From Telopea speciosissima (Eukaryota > Streptophyta > Magnoliopsida > Proteales > Proteaceae), in assembly GCF_018873765.1 (NCBI RefSeq), contig NC_057921.1:65585557-65649556 (forward strand): DNA of 64,000 nt, read 5' to 3'. A program made the position numbers and the translations under genes. The notes beneath the pieces are model-generated. The model had not been told where the DNA came from. It saw only the letters and a list, made by a program, of their open reading frames with translations, and ran no database searches. Shown here piece by piece: positions 27,371 through 38,524 of the stretch. The stretch's first letter is position 1. Every line of letters starts with the position of its first letter.

Positions 27371-28818
27371 CTCCATTGTTTAATTCGGGTGCTTTTAATT
27401 AATGGTGATTAAAAAGAGAGAACTTCAAAAAAATTGTGTATTAATAGGCTAGTTAGGTTCATGATTAGTGCATGAGAGATTAATCCCCCCGTGGGGGTGG
27501 GGTATTAAATATTAGGTGTCACCTAATAATGTACCTTTTGGGATGTGGACGTGTATGGTATATTCTTTTATTTGAGTAATGCAAGTTTAATGAAATATTA
27601 CTCGAGTAAAAGTGGAATCTTTTTCTCTATATATCATTGTTGGAAAATCAGGTTTTCTGACACGACTTGTCCTCGACAAAACTGATGACTTGGGCGAGTC
27701 AATCTTAGTCTTGGCTAATCATGTGTTTATAAATGATTAAAAAAATCCTGAGAATCATAAATCTATGAATTTTCGTTATTCAATCAAGGGGAAAGACAAG
27801 AGTTACAATACATACAATTGGTTATAGACCATGACCATTGTCTGACGGGGAGGGGAAATGATCAAACTCGGTGAGTTTTGGTGACTTTGATGTAAAACTA
27901 CAAAGTCACAAGCAATTCAGGATGATTCGATCTTGTTATTCTATAACATTTGACAAAAAAAAAATTTAACTCAACTCGGGATGATTTGCTCGAGTCAATA
28001 CTTGGTTTTTTGCTTTAGATAACTAAGGTTAATTATATTAAGATTGTGACCATGTTAAAATTGCCCTCCTCCGTACAATAGAGTACAACCTTCTTTATCT
28101 CGTAGAAGACAAAACCGTAGTATAAAAATCTTATGTATTGTATAATGATATCAAAACCTTTGTCTTATATGATATCATATCAAATGGTGACAACTCCATG
28201 TAACCTGTATGATTACATGAAAATTAAAATATCCTTTCAATAATGTTTCATACAACGAGGCATCTTCCAAGCCGGTGTTTTATTTTAAAAAAATATACTA
28301 ATTCGTCTAAGTCGTAGCCTTGAATTGCAACTTCAATGTGTTCAAAAACATAATATAATTAAAAAAAGAAAAGCCATAATTATTTTTAAAACAAAATGAT
28401 GATCCACCTTGGTGGTTTGGTTATCAAATCAAATGGGGGAACTAAAGTTGGCTAGGACCATATATGAGATTGGTCAAACAGAATTGTTGCCGCCATGTCA
28501 AATTGTCAACTTAAAATGGATTCTATCTGTGCGTATGAGATGGTTGATGATTCTCACACGTGAACCTGAGCCAACTTCAAGGAAATTTAAGGTCCATCCA
28601 TTGAGGAAGAAGACCCCACTTTCTACCCATGTGGGGTCCATCCCACATGGGAAATAATTCCACTTCATTAGCCCTCACCATGTGGGGGTACCATAGAGAA
28701 CCAGGACTCCTCTGTTAAAAATTTTTGCCTTTAAAATTTGTTGTTTTTTTTTTTTGTTTCTTGTTTTGGAATACTCTCTAGTGTTTAAATTACTAAAAGG
28801 CTAAGCATCAAATTGCAG

Positions 28819-29833
28819 ATTTGATCGAGATTTGAGATGGAGAACAGGAGTACAACTAATTCCAGTTGTTTGCAAGAGTTCTAATGGTTTCAAGATCACT
28901 AAAGCTGCATTAGAGGAAGCATATGAGAAAGCCCAAGAAGCCAACATCAATGTAAAAGGAATTCTCATTACCAATCCATCAAACCCTTTAGGAACAATCT
29001 TGGACAGAGAGACACTTCAAAGCATAGTGAGTTTCATCAACAAGAAGAAAATCCACTTAATCTGTGATGAGATATATGCAGCAACAGTCTTTAGCCAACC
29101 CAAATTCATAAGCATTGCAGAGATAATAGAAGAAGAAGAAGAAGAAGGTAATTGCAATAGAGATTTAATCCACATTGTTTATAGTCTCTCAAAGGATATG
29201 GGTTTCCCAGGCTTCAGAGTTGGAATACTATATTCATATAATGATGAAGTTGTGAACTGTGCTCGTAAGATGTCAAGCTTTGGACTTGTTTCCACACAAA
29301 CACAACATCTAATAGCAACTATGTTATCAGATGATGAGTTTGTAGAAGGGTTTATGGCAGAGAGTTCAAAGAGGTTAGCAAAAAGGTATAATTTCATCAG
29401 AAATGAGCTTAGTAAAGTAAAGATTGAATGTTTAGAAAGCAATGCAGGTCTGTTTTGTTGGATGGATTTGAGGAAAATGCTTAAAAACCCAACATTGGAA
29501 GAAGAAATGGTTTTATGGAGGGGAATAGTTAATGGTGTTAAGCTCAATGTTTCACCTGGTTCTTCTTTTCATTGCTCTGAGCCTGGTTGGTTTAGAGTTT
29601 GTTTTGCAAACATGGATGATGAGACTATGGAAGTGGCTCTTAAGAGAATGCAAATGTTTGTTGGGAAACCTAAAGAAGAGGAAATGGTGGTTGTAGAAAG
29701 GAACAAACGTTCCAAGAGTATTATTCTTAGGCGCCTAGGCAGCTTCTCATCATCAAGGAGGACAATGGAAGAAGCTATCATGCCACCATGCATTTTGTCA
29801 CCACAGTCACCTCTTGTTAGTGCAAGGACATAA
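28819..29833 (+). CDS. ACS: 1-aminocyclopropane-1-carboxylate synthase, last exon only (partial or 5'-truncated gene)
   Basis: PLP-dependent enzyme converting S-adenosylmethionine to ACC, the committed step of ethylene synthesis. The frame opens right after an AATTGCAG acceptor with (G)[10 protein letters not shown], the usual start of the last exon in ACS genes, and runs 337 codons to TAA. Landmarks are [22 protein letters not shown], the PLP-lysine motif [14 protein letters not shown] (Lys codon 29192-29194), [12 protein letters not shown] and [17 protein letters not shown]. The C-terminal tail carries Arg/Ser-rich [11 protein letters not shown] and SPQSPLV, resembling the kinase-target tail of type-1 ACS. 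No stop or frameshift is present. Exons 1-3 (about 165 residues with substrate-binding residues) were not found upstream, so this is either a recently truncated pseudogene or a gene whose earlier exons I missed. It cannot make a full enzyme as seen. Confidence 0.85.
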
Positions 29834-29911
29834 GCTAGGCCATCATGTGTGCCTAATGGAATGTAATTAGTACATTCATTCATTTTAGAAATGACTGTCT
29901 AAACCAGTTAG

Positions 29912-30045
29912 TGGGGCAAGCCTTGGTACAACGGTTAAATTGCGTTATTACAATCATCAGGTTACGAGGGTTTAAAATATGGAAATAGTCTCTCCACGAA
30001 GCAGGGAAGGTTGCATATATTTGCCCATCGTATATGGATGATTTG
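29912..30045 (+). mobile_element. Diverged Au-type SINE downstream of ACS
   Basis: GGGCAAGCCTTGGTACAACG GTTAAATTGCG, then GGTTACGAGGGTTTAAAATA, GGAAATAGTCTCTCCACGAA, GCAGGGAAGGTTGCATATAT. Same module order as the copy at 22628, but more eroded. It begins about 80 bases after the ACS stop codon and so probably overlaps the 3' UTR. Confidence 0.65.
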
Positions 30046-31041
30046 TAACTTAATTTACCTTTTTATCTTTCTAATGTAATGTTTTTTTCCAGTGAAGGGT
30101 AATAATGTTATTTCATATGTATTCTCGAAATTTGTGCAAGATAATATAGCTTTTGATAAGGACATAATTATAAGTGCATCAAATTAATTTTGAAAACCAT
30201 TTTATAACCCTAACTTTTAAAAAAAAAGTTAGGATTAAGAAAAGGGCAATCGCATGAACGGCAGAAAAATTAATATAATTACCATTTAAGGATGTGTTTG
30301 GGGTATGCATTCTTGGAATAAATTCTAAATCTAGAATGCATTTTGAAACTTGATTCTTCTCTATTTTCTCGCTTTAGAATGTATTCTAAACCCAAAATCC
30401 ATTATTTTCTTGTATTTTGGTATCTATAAGTAATAATAAGGCATAACGCATTTGACTTGAGCTTGAAATCCATCATTCCATACCTCTGCAAATAACTCTG
30501 TCACAACAGAAAACTTATGAATATTGGACATGGGTTTAGTAGTGATCTCATGATTAAAACTAAAGTGCATGAACTTTCGAAATAGAAGTAAATAATTCGA
30601 ATCGATACATTGGTGAAAATCCCCCAATCTAATGGGTATAGGAAGAATATCTGGTCTAGTGCATCTATTTTTGCCACGTAAAAATGGTTTTTTGATCATT
30701 CCAACCATTGGATAGAGAAGACAAGGTATGGATTAGCCACATATCAAAGTTCTAAGACTATTTCATAATTTTTCCTATTGTTCCTTAATCTTGGACAATT
30801 TCGTCATTTGAGAAAAAAAAAAAAAAAAAAACAAAAGTGGGAACCACAACAGAGTCCTTTTGTTTTTGGGTAGAAACTACAACAGAGTCTATTCAAGTAA
30901 TTCAGGAAGAGAGAGAAATTCAAAATATCTCATTTAGGCAAAGACATTACAACCATTCATCGTTTCTAGATAAGATTCTGATATTGAGTTCACAATACAA
31001 ACATGGATTGGTAGCAGAACAAGAGCAGAGAGCTTCACAAC
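30046..31041. other. Intergenic region between ACS and PAM68-like gene
   Basis: AT-rich. About 30288-30425 contains GATGTGTTTGGGGTATGCAT, then ATTCTAAATCTAGAATGCAT and AGAATGTATTCTAAACCC, the look of an eroded foldback element. An A-run sits near 30814-30833. The last 150 bases before the ATG are probably the 5' UTR and promoter of the PAM68-like gene. Confidence 0.5.
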
Positions 31042-31587
31042 ATGGAAACTCTGTTTTGTCTAGGAATTCCACCTCTCCATCTTAAGAGAGCTTCCCCTTT
31101 TTGTACAGAAAGAAGCCCAACTCTCCTCTTCACCACCACCAAACACATTCCTTTGATCACTACTCAAAGAACATTGAAACTACAAGCAGAAGCCAAAGGT
31201 TTTGGTGGAGACTCAGTTACTGTGTCCGAGAACAAGAGAAGCCAAAGAGATAATAATGGTGAAGATGATGAGAATGATACGATCCCAGAGGTTATATTTG
31301 AGAGAATGATGGTTCGAATCTTGTTCTTCGTGGGCTCTCCCATGGGAATTGGTCTAGCAATGTTGCAGGTATTTGATAAACTCAAGGAACAAGAAGTGTG
31401 GGATGTACCACTTTGGCTTCCTTTCTTGATGGCATCACTTGCCTTTGGAACATCTGGGGTTGGCCTTGCTTATGGCACTCTATCCACTAGTTGGGATCCA
31501 GAGAAGAAGGGTTCACTTCTTGGGTGGATAGAAGCTCAACAGAACTGGCCTGAGCTATGGAAGGAGGAAAAGGAAAACAAAAAATGA
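31042..31587 (+). CDS. PAM68-like protein (DUF3464), chloroplastic
   Basis: Single-exon gene of 181 residues. Residues 1 to about 50 are rich in Thr, Ser and basic residues with no acidic cluster, as expected of a plastid transit peptide. An acidic stretch GEDDENDTIPEV leads to the conserved domain. Two membrane segments follow: ILFFVGSPMGIGLAMLQVF (residues 93-111) and LWLPFLMASLAFGTSGVGLA (124-143). The family C-terminus is SWDPEKKGSLLGW, then QNWPELWKEEK. PAM68 itself assists photosystem II assembly. The sequence looks nearer to the PAM68L branch (At5g52780), linked to chloroplast NDH complex assembly; that assignment is from memory of the family and needs a tree. Two foldback elements sit in its 3' flank. 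Confidence 0.9.
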   Translation: METLFCLGIPPLHLKRASPFCTERSPTLLFTTTKHIPLITTQRTLKLQAEAKGFGGDSVTVSENKRSQRDNNGEDDENDTIPEVIFERMMVRILFFVGSPMGIGLAMLQVFDKLKEQEVWDVPLWLPFLMASLAFGTSGVGLAYGTLSTSWDPEKKGSLLGWIEAQQNWPELWKEEKENKK

Positions 31588-31737
31588 TTCTGTTCAGATT
31601 TTCTTTTAGCTAATCAGCTAATTAATGTGTATTACTTCTTTCCTAATACCTCTCTTTTTTTGTTAAATTATAGTTTCAACTGTTAATCCATTGGAGTTGT
31701 ACATGGTATCAGAGCAGATTATTTCTTATAAGATAAT

Positions 31738-31862
31738 GGATCTTTGTCTCCTCTAGTTCTCTGCCCGGCCCAGTACCCCAGTGCCTATAATAGGGGAGGG
31801 GGCAACGACCACCCTAACCCTGCCTGAACACTCTGCCCTGGTGGGGTCTACCCCTATTAATG
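31738..31862. mobile_element. Truncated GGATCTTT foldback MITE
   Basis: Left end GGATCTTTGTCTCCTCTAGT, then CGGCCCAGTACCCCAGTGCC, ACGACCACCCTAACCCTGCC and CTGGTGGGGTCTACCCC. The inverted right end is absent. A second copy starts 214 bases further on. Confidence 0.6.
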
Positions 31863-31951
31863 CCCCCGAGGAAGGAATACCTTTTCATTGTGGTTGAAGC
31901 AAAAAACCGTCTAAAATTTTTGTTAGCCCATCATGCAAGTAATCTTTTACT

Positions 31952-32118
31952 GGATCTTTGTCCCCTCCAATTCCCTGCCCGGCCCAGTTCCTCCAGTGCA
32001 TGTAATAAGGGGGGCACAATAACCACCCTACCCCTGTCTGAACACTCAGCCCCAATGGGGTCCACCCCTCTTATTACAGGCACTGGGCCGGGCAGGGAAC
32101 TAGAGGAGATAATTTTCC
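31952..32118. mobile_element. GGATCTTT foldback MITE, both ends present
   Basis: A 167-bp hairpin. Left GGATCTTTGTCCCCTCCAAT TCCCTGCCCGGCCCAG mirrors right GGGCCGGGCAGGGAACTAGA GGAGATAATTTTCC. The centre has AATAACCACCCTACCCCTGT and AATGGGGTCCACCCC. Flanks TCTTTTACT and ATCTCTTTTACC are similar but not a clean duplication. Confidence 0.7.
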
Positions 32119-33784
32119 ATCTCTTTTACCTAATAAGAAATTATATAAAATAAGAAAAACATTGTTAAAAAGAGAGGAGAGATGAGTAGTTGTTCTCCAC
32201 AGGAACGCTAAAACGCGGGAACCCTCAAACTGCTGGTGGATCTAAACATGTACAGGATACTGATTCTAATCCAACCATGGACGGGCAATTTCTCACCATG
32301 GCATTGTTTCCATTAGAGAAATTTATTGATGAATAAACTGAATAGAGACAGTGGGTAGTTAGAGAGTGGTGCGATTAGGGCACATGTGTGGGCTTAATTA
32401 GTTATCTGGTTTCACAATTATAGGCGATGCTTTGATGGGCCTGGAGCTTATTATGGAAAAAACTCGTTTGGTTGCAAGTAAAGGGAAGTGATGAGAAATG
32501 AAATCACTTTTTAAAAGGCCAAAAAGGAAACTGAATTTTTATATTATTATATATTTAGGGAAAAGGTTTTGGACATGGACAGTATGCAAAACCAAATTGC
32601 ACTCTCTCATATTTTACTATTCACTTAGAAAAGGAAAATGTCAAAAAGAGCCTCCTATTTTTACAATGTAATTTTATTTTGTTTCTCAAATTAAAGAAAA
32701 ATGATTTTTTTTTATTTTTTATTTTTTATAAAAAGTGATTTATTCATAAAAATATTTAATATATATGACTTTTGAATTACAAGCTTCGAGAATCCATGGA
32801 ATAGATAGCGACCAATCAATCTTACAAGTTAAGGACCAGCTTTTCCCAGCAAGGGAGTCAATCAAACTGTTCACTTCCCTTGGAACAAAAACGAAAGAAA
32901 CATGATACAAATGTGAAATATATTAAATTTTAGCAGAGCTATTAATATTGGAGGAGATTTGTGTTCACGAGAGAGATATAAAATCAGATCTCTATTGTCA
33001 GATTTAACAATTAGATGTTCTCAGCTAACTTCGATGGCTTCAAGAATTCCTACCCGAATTGACATAGCTTCTCCAACTATAATTGAGGAAAATATTGCTA
33101 AAGACAAAATCCAATCCCCTATTGCAATCATCAATCGGGAGTGATGCATCACAATTTAACTTCAAAAATGATTTCAAAGTAAAGAAAAGTTTAAGGGAAA
33201 ATGAAGTACAACTTGTTAATATGTACTTTCCTTTCAAAGTCTCTCTCCTCTCTATAGCCTTCTTCTTTGTGTCGTAGTGTAGTCTGTGCCCAGGCACATG
33301 GGCAGTTTGTGCAGGGGGATAGAGTGGTCATTGCGCCCACCCACATGTGCCTGTATATAGGCTGCGTTGCAGCATAGAGAACAATGCCCATTAAATATTT
33401 CAGATCGCTACCAACTATTGACTAATATTGGCTAGTATGTATGATGTTAATATAAGCAAGCAGCGTATAGATCCCTCTCCAATCAATCAAATTTGATAAG
33501 TTTTGAAGTTAATTAAACTATCACTTATAATAATGATTAAAAAACTTTCCACTTTATATTGATCAGATTTTACTTCCCTTTCTTAAAGACGAAATTTTGG
33601 TCTTTGCTTAAATCAACCTGGAGTAAGTGGATGACAATGGCCGGGACATGGTTTTGAAGTTAATTAAACCATCATTATTCATATTGATCTTTGGTTTTTT
33701 GTCACTATTTTTTTAATTTTAATTAGTAAAATAGCTTCTTCTTTTTCTAGAGTTCAAAGTTGTTTCGGTCCAAATGAGTTAGAA

Positions 33785-34665
33785 TCGGTGAGGACAGGAT
33801 TTTAGGAATCAGTATCGGATCAAACATATCGGCCATGCTCGATACCGATTTCGCCGACTACCATACCAATACCATGAGGCTTGAACTAAAACCGTGGGTG
33901 GAAACGATTCCGTTTACTAGAACCAGGCCTTGTTAATTCACAGTTTTTGGGAGGCCAGTTCCTATGTATTCCAGGTTCTTAATCCGTGGGCCGGGACCGG
34001 GAGAGATGCCATTTCGGATTTCGGATGACATCAGGGCGCATGTTAGCATGTAGCCATATGTCGAAATCAGATGGAGACATGATATGTGATGGAATGATGA
34101 TGAGAGGATGACATGGGATGGATTTATATATTATTGTCTTTATTCCAGCGTGCTCTAGGCCCTGTCATCATCCTTACAGACATCATCAGTCAATTTGAAC
34201 TAAATAAAGCCAAAGTTTTCTGACGTGGATGGAATAATCCAGTTTTGGGTAGGGGAAATGCTAACCTACTTGCGCATCATAGAGAAGAACAGCCGCTATC
34301 CTTGCCGACCAAGGGACCCACTTCTATATTGTGACACAGCCTACTACATGATTGGAATCCTAGCCGTTCTATTAGGCGCGCGTAGAAACCTTTTAGGGAT
34401 CGCTATACGCTTATACCTAACTGATACTTTCCGGTGGTATCGGTATCGATGACAACCAATACCGACACCGATACTGTGTACTAAAACCCTCTTAAGGATA
34501 TATAATGATATTAAGAAACAATTGGAATCAGTCAGATTGTACCCTAACCCTAGAAATGCAGTATTAATTGACCACTTTAGATCGGATGGAATCGGGATTG
34601 GCTTTGACCAATTCTGATCCGAATCGCTGACCAATCCGATCCCAACTTTTGAAACCCTGGACTGA
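33785..34665. repeat. Two 'ATCGG' dispersed repeat copies
   Basis: One opens at about 33800 with TTTTAGGAATCAGTATCGGA TCAAACATATCGG. Another spans about 34330-34480 (CGGTGGTATCGGTATCGATG) and is followed by a third-type unit at 34575-34660 (GATCGGATGGAATCGGGATT .. CTTTTGAAACCCTGG). Confidence 0.5.
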
Positions 34666-35050
34666 TATTGAGTCATGAGTCATAACAATCGTTGGGTCAA
34701 GAATCCCAAAGGCGTATTATGAAAGGTCAATGTATAATTACAAGATTGCCATCAATGCAAAGACTAATCAGACTAACAACGCGGATAAACCTAAATGTAG
34801 AGCCACTTCAGGTGCGAACTGGCCCAAATATACCTTCTTTACCAATGATTGTGTTTCTTGATTCTGAAACTTCCATTAAGGCTATGTTTGGATGTCTAGA
34901 AAAGAAAATATCTAAACCCAAGAAATCACTTTCCATTCAAAGCAGCTAGAGTCAGGATTGGGCTCTGCGGATTCCAATTTGTCGTCTCCAAATCTCCAAT
35001 TATAAATTTTAAAATCTTGAATATCCGTAGGTGGTAGTGTCTGTTTTGGG

Positions 35051-35410
35051 TAGGGGTGTCAAACAGTTGGTTTGGTTCGATTTTGATTGAACTGAAATAA
35101 GCTAAAATAATTGGCCCAACAAGGAGGATGATCAGTTTTGGTCCGATTTTGATATGGTTTATTTCGATATTCTCTTATCAGGTTTTTATGAATTAGATAT
35201 CGGGCTTGGTCCATTTTGATTTACCATGTATATAAACAATTACGGAAACAATAGTTTTTTGTTTCTTCTGTTTTTTTTTTTTTTTGGGTCAGGTTTGTAT
35301 CAATTTCGGTCCAATTTTCAACCGGATTCATAATAACCCAAATCGAAGCCTATCCAATAGTATGTCAGTTCAAATTCCTTCAGTTAGATTTGGTCGGTTT
35401 GACACCCCTA
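35051..35410. mobile_element. Foldback element with TAGGGGTGTCAAAC ends
   Basis: TAGGGGTGTCAAAC at the left mirrors GTTTGACACCCCTA at the right, enclosing about 330 bp rich in GGTTTGGTTCGATTTTG-like words. The outer TA may be a 2-bp target duplication. Related, broken copies begin near 4645 (AGGGTGTTAAAC) and 48271 (TAGGGATGTCAAA). Confidence 0.65.
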
Positions 35411-37394
35411 GCTAGATATGAGAATATTTGGAGAAGATTTTGATTATTTCTTACGGCACTGTTTGGTTTCTCTCTTCTTACAAACTCACACGTGATTCTT
35501 TTATAAACCGTTATTTCGGATCGAGAAAGTAAAAAAGTTTCAACTTCCAAAGAAGCATTCCTTCAGACGAGCCGGTATAGACTTGGACCATAATACTTTG
35601 ACCAATTTTAATGGAGAAAAAATTAAGCAAAGTCAGCAAAACTACTCTCAAAACATCACCATCACAGAGGGATGGACGGTGGAGAAAATAATTTAGGTTT
35701 GGAATTGAAAGGGAAGATTGATGACAGAGAACCTCGTTTGGTCTAAGATTATATACTGGTTTATAATAGTAAGTAATCCCCCTAAAATGACATCCTTGTG
35801 TTGGATAAGCTAGATCATTGAGTCCTCAAGATTGAAAGAAACCTATAAATTTTACTCAACTAGCTTCTAGAAATAGAAAGGGATGTTATTTAATGTCATC
35901 CATGATTTATCACCTCCTTTTGGCTTTTAGTTTTTGGTAGAGTAGCTTGGCTGAAAATAGATTCGATTCTAGTAAGGTATCGTGCGGTATCAGTTAAGTT
36001 GTATTGGCTGATACATATTCGTATCGTTGTTGCCTGATGTCAATATTGATACAATACGTAACAATAGTATCGATAAAAGGGAGGATAAAATAGTCCAAAA
36101 AAAAGTATCAGTACTTTGAGGGGCAAAATGATCTGATCCGACTCAATGCAACCAATTAGAGTCATCAGACCGATGATCTAACTTGAACTTGCTTTCTCTG
36201 TCTTCAATTTCTTTCATCATAGGCCCTTTTGGATCAATCGACTCAAAGGATGACACATGTTAGGCATCCTCGCAGAGCGCCCAACCTTTTTCCTAAAATA
36301 GTTTTCAAAACATCTAAAAACAAAAGGGAAAGGATTTCATGCATGGTGCCATGGCAATATAAAGAGGTGTGTCAAATGGGGTTGGGGGGGGGGGAGGGGG
36401 TGGGTAGTCATTTTAAACCCCTCTTGTCCAATGTCGTGCCTTATGCGCTTATGAGTCTAAGGCATACACTGTGCCTTCTTACATTCATTAGAATATTAAT
36501 TATTTTAAAGAAAGAAAAATTATAATTAAGAAAAAAATATAATGTGAGAAATTATAGTATACCATGCTTGCTCACAAAACCCTCTCCCTATTAATAAGAT
36601 AGGGGATCACTATCCCTCTACTAGGTTGCATGGCCCTTGCACCAGCACGGGGGTGCAAGGGGCCAGTGAGAGTGCTGCCCAAGGGCATCCAACAGGCTTG
36701 GGATTTTTCATTTCATGAGAGAGGGGCAGTCATTTCACCCTTCCTATGTTTGGCCGAGGTACCAAAACAGCCTTCTTTTTCCCTACTTTATAAATTATTT
36801 TGCAAATTAATAAGCATGACATTGAGCTTGGAATCTCTATCTAATCAATGATTGAATATTTATCTTTCCATATTCTCATAATATGGAAAATGAATTCTAT
36901 GTTAAGCATCTTTTTCATTTTCGATCAAAACTGAAATAATTCACCACTCAGCAACAAAGATGACATAAGAATTTACTCCCTCGAAAAATATTTTGGAAAA
37001 CATGAAAAAAGATCATTACAAACCACAACAACCAATCCTGTATGTCCCTGTATGGAATCCATTGGTGTCCCTGTTTGCTGCTAATTCCAAATAAATCCAA
37101 AACTCAATCCTAAAAACCCTTTATAGTGAGAACATGTTTTCAAATTCTTATAGTTGTGCCTACTTTTTCAGCAGTAAAATAAAAAGTTGTATACAGTAAA
37201 TTCCAATAAATGTTCCTATTACATACTTGGAAGGTATAAAGCAATAATAATGTAACCAATAATCTTACCCACACCCATTGCTTAAGTGAATATCTAAATT
37301 CTAAGTTTCCTCATAAATGTGTTCATAGGGTTGGTTCTATAATTTCATTTCCACCATACTAATACCAAAATTACAACATAGGATAGACATTGGT

Positions 37395-37482
37395 TGATCC
37401 ACCTGAGATCATGATTTGATTAGGTGCCAAAAATTGGGTGACCCACCAGAGATCATGATCTGATTTAGATGCCAAAGAACAA
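37395..37482. repeat. 44-bp imperfect tandem repeat
   Basis: TGATCCACCTGAGATCATGA TTTGATTAGGTGCC is followed directly by TGACCCACCAGAGATCATGA TCTGATTTAGATGCC. Confidence 0.75.
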
Positions 37483-38524
37483 GATTCATCTCCCATCTAT
37501 GCTTTTCAACTCTTGCCACCATAGACATTGTTATTTAAATTGAACTAATTGTTTATTGCAAGTTGGAGTTCAAATAAGATCCAACTGAATAGCTTATTAT
37601 TATATGTCAGGATAACTGTTTAAGATTCCATCTTGAGTATTGACCAATTCAAAGCACAATGTTGCACTTAGAATAATTTTATTATGATCCACAGAATGGA
37701 TTAAAATATATATAATAATATAATTTACTCAACTACTCTTTTTTTTTAAAATTTTTTTTTTTTTGCCCTATATAGAAATTGAACAATTTAAAAATGTAGC
37801 AAAGTCTAGTTTATGTGGCAAGCTTATCATATACTCGGAAATGAGTAATTGCTGAAGTGAAGCATTACTGATCAGTAAGCATGAACTACCATAAGAATTG
37901 AATGCTTATAGAGTATAAACTGTGAAGCAATCAGCTAAATAGGGAGAAAGAGCTTGGAAACATAGAAACTCATGAAGAAACCAACCAAAATAGCCTTTAA
38001 TCAAGAAGCCTCAACCATTGACCAGTACTGCATTTACCCATAAAGGACTATTAAGTATCAATTCACAAGGACCATTTTAATCCAAAACGCAAAAACTACA
38101 ATTTCAGTAATTACACAATTATGCATACACACTTGAATTTAATGTCAAGAGACATCAACATAGATAGAGAGACTAAATAAAACAGAGAAACAGAGGATGA
38201 AGAAAAATGAACAAAATGTGAGAGAAGCTTTCCTACCAAGTACTAGTTTCGAAGTCTTTTAATGTTTCACATCACAAACTTTGAATGATAATGATCTATT
38301 CATAAAATAATTTCTACAAAATAAAAAGTTATGCACCTCAAAATTTCATTTATTTCTCTTTTATACATCGATACCCTTGAACAGAGAAGAACAGTAGAGA
38401 GCAATTAATCCTTTCCAACTGTTCAAAGAAGCTTCTCGATCCTAGGGCATCGCCATCTTCAGCGATTTACGGAATCAATCACCAGCAAAGAGAAGTTTCA
38501 GTTTTTCTTCCAAAATCCTTCCAA

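Larger units (their letters stand above)
23830..28818. other. Intergenic region between DUF21/CBS gene and ACC synthase exon
   Basis: About 5 kb. The first few hundred bases may be 3' UTR. It contains a tandem duplication at 25291-25940, two microsatellites and a truncated foldback element at 27256. I looked for the missing ACC synthase exons (motifs such as QMGLAENQ, FQDYHGLP, GGATGA, PTPYYPG) and did not see them. About 27400-28800 is AT-rich and non-coding. Confidence 0.55.
32119..38524. other. Repeat-rich intergenic region
   Basis: 6.4 kb without a supported gene. It has hairpin pieces at about 33280-33390 and 36620-36760 (GTGGTCATT/GGCAGTCATTTCACCC type), 'ATCGG' repeats at about 33785-33960, 34330-34665 and 35945-36080, a foldback element at 35051-35410 and a short tandem repeat at 37395. 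About 32700-32960 (T-rich start, then CAAGCTTCGAGAATCCATGG and TCAATCAAACTGTTCACTTC) resembles eroded retroelement 3' DNA in reverse, which is uncertain. About 36840-38500 is AT-rich; its right end is 3' flank of the minus-strand HIPP gene. Confidence 0.5.

Noticed and set aside
28409-28657. 82-codon frame just upstream of the ACS exon, considered as a missing ACS exon
   Set aside because: Its translation shares no ACS motif and lacks a suitable donor leading to 28819.
34344-34676. 110-codon minus-strand frame
   Set aside because: It consists of 'ATCGG' repeat sequence; the same happens at 13418-13717 and 47506-47736.
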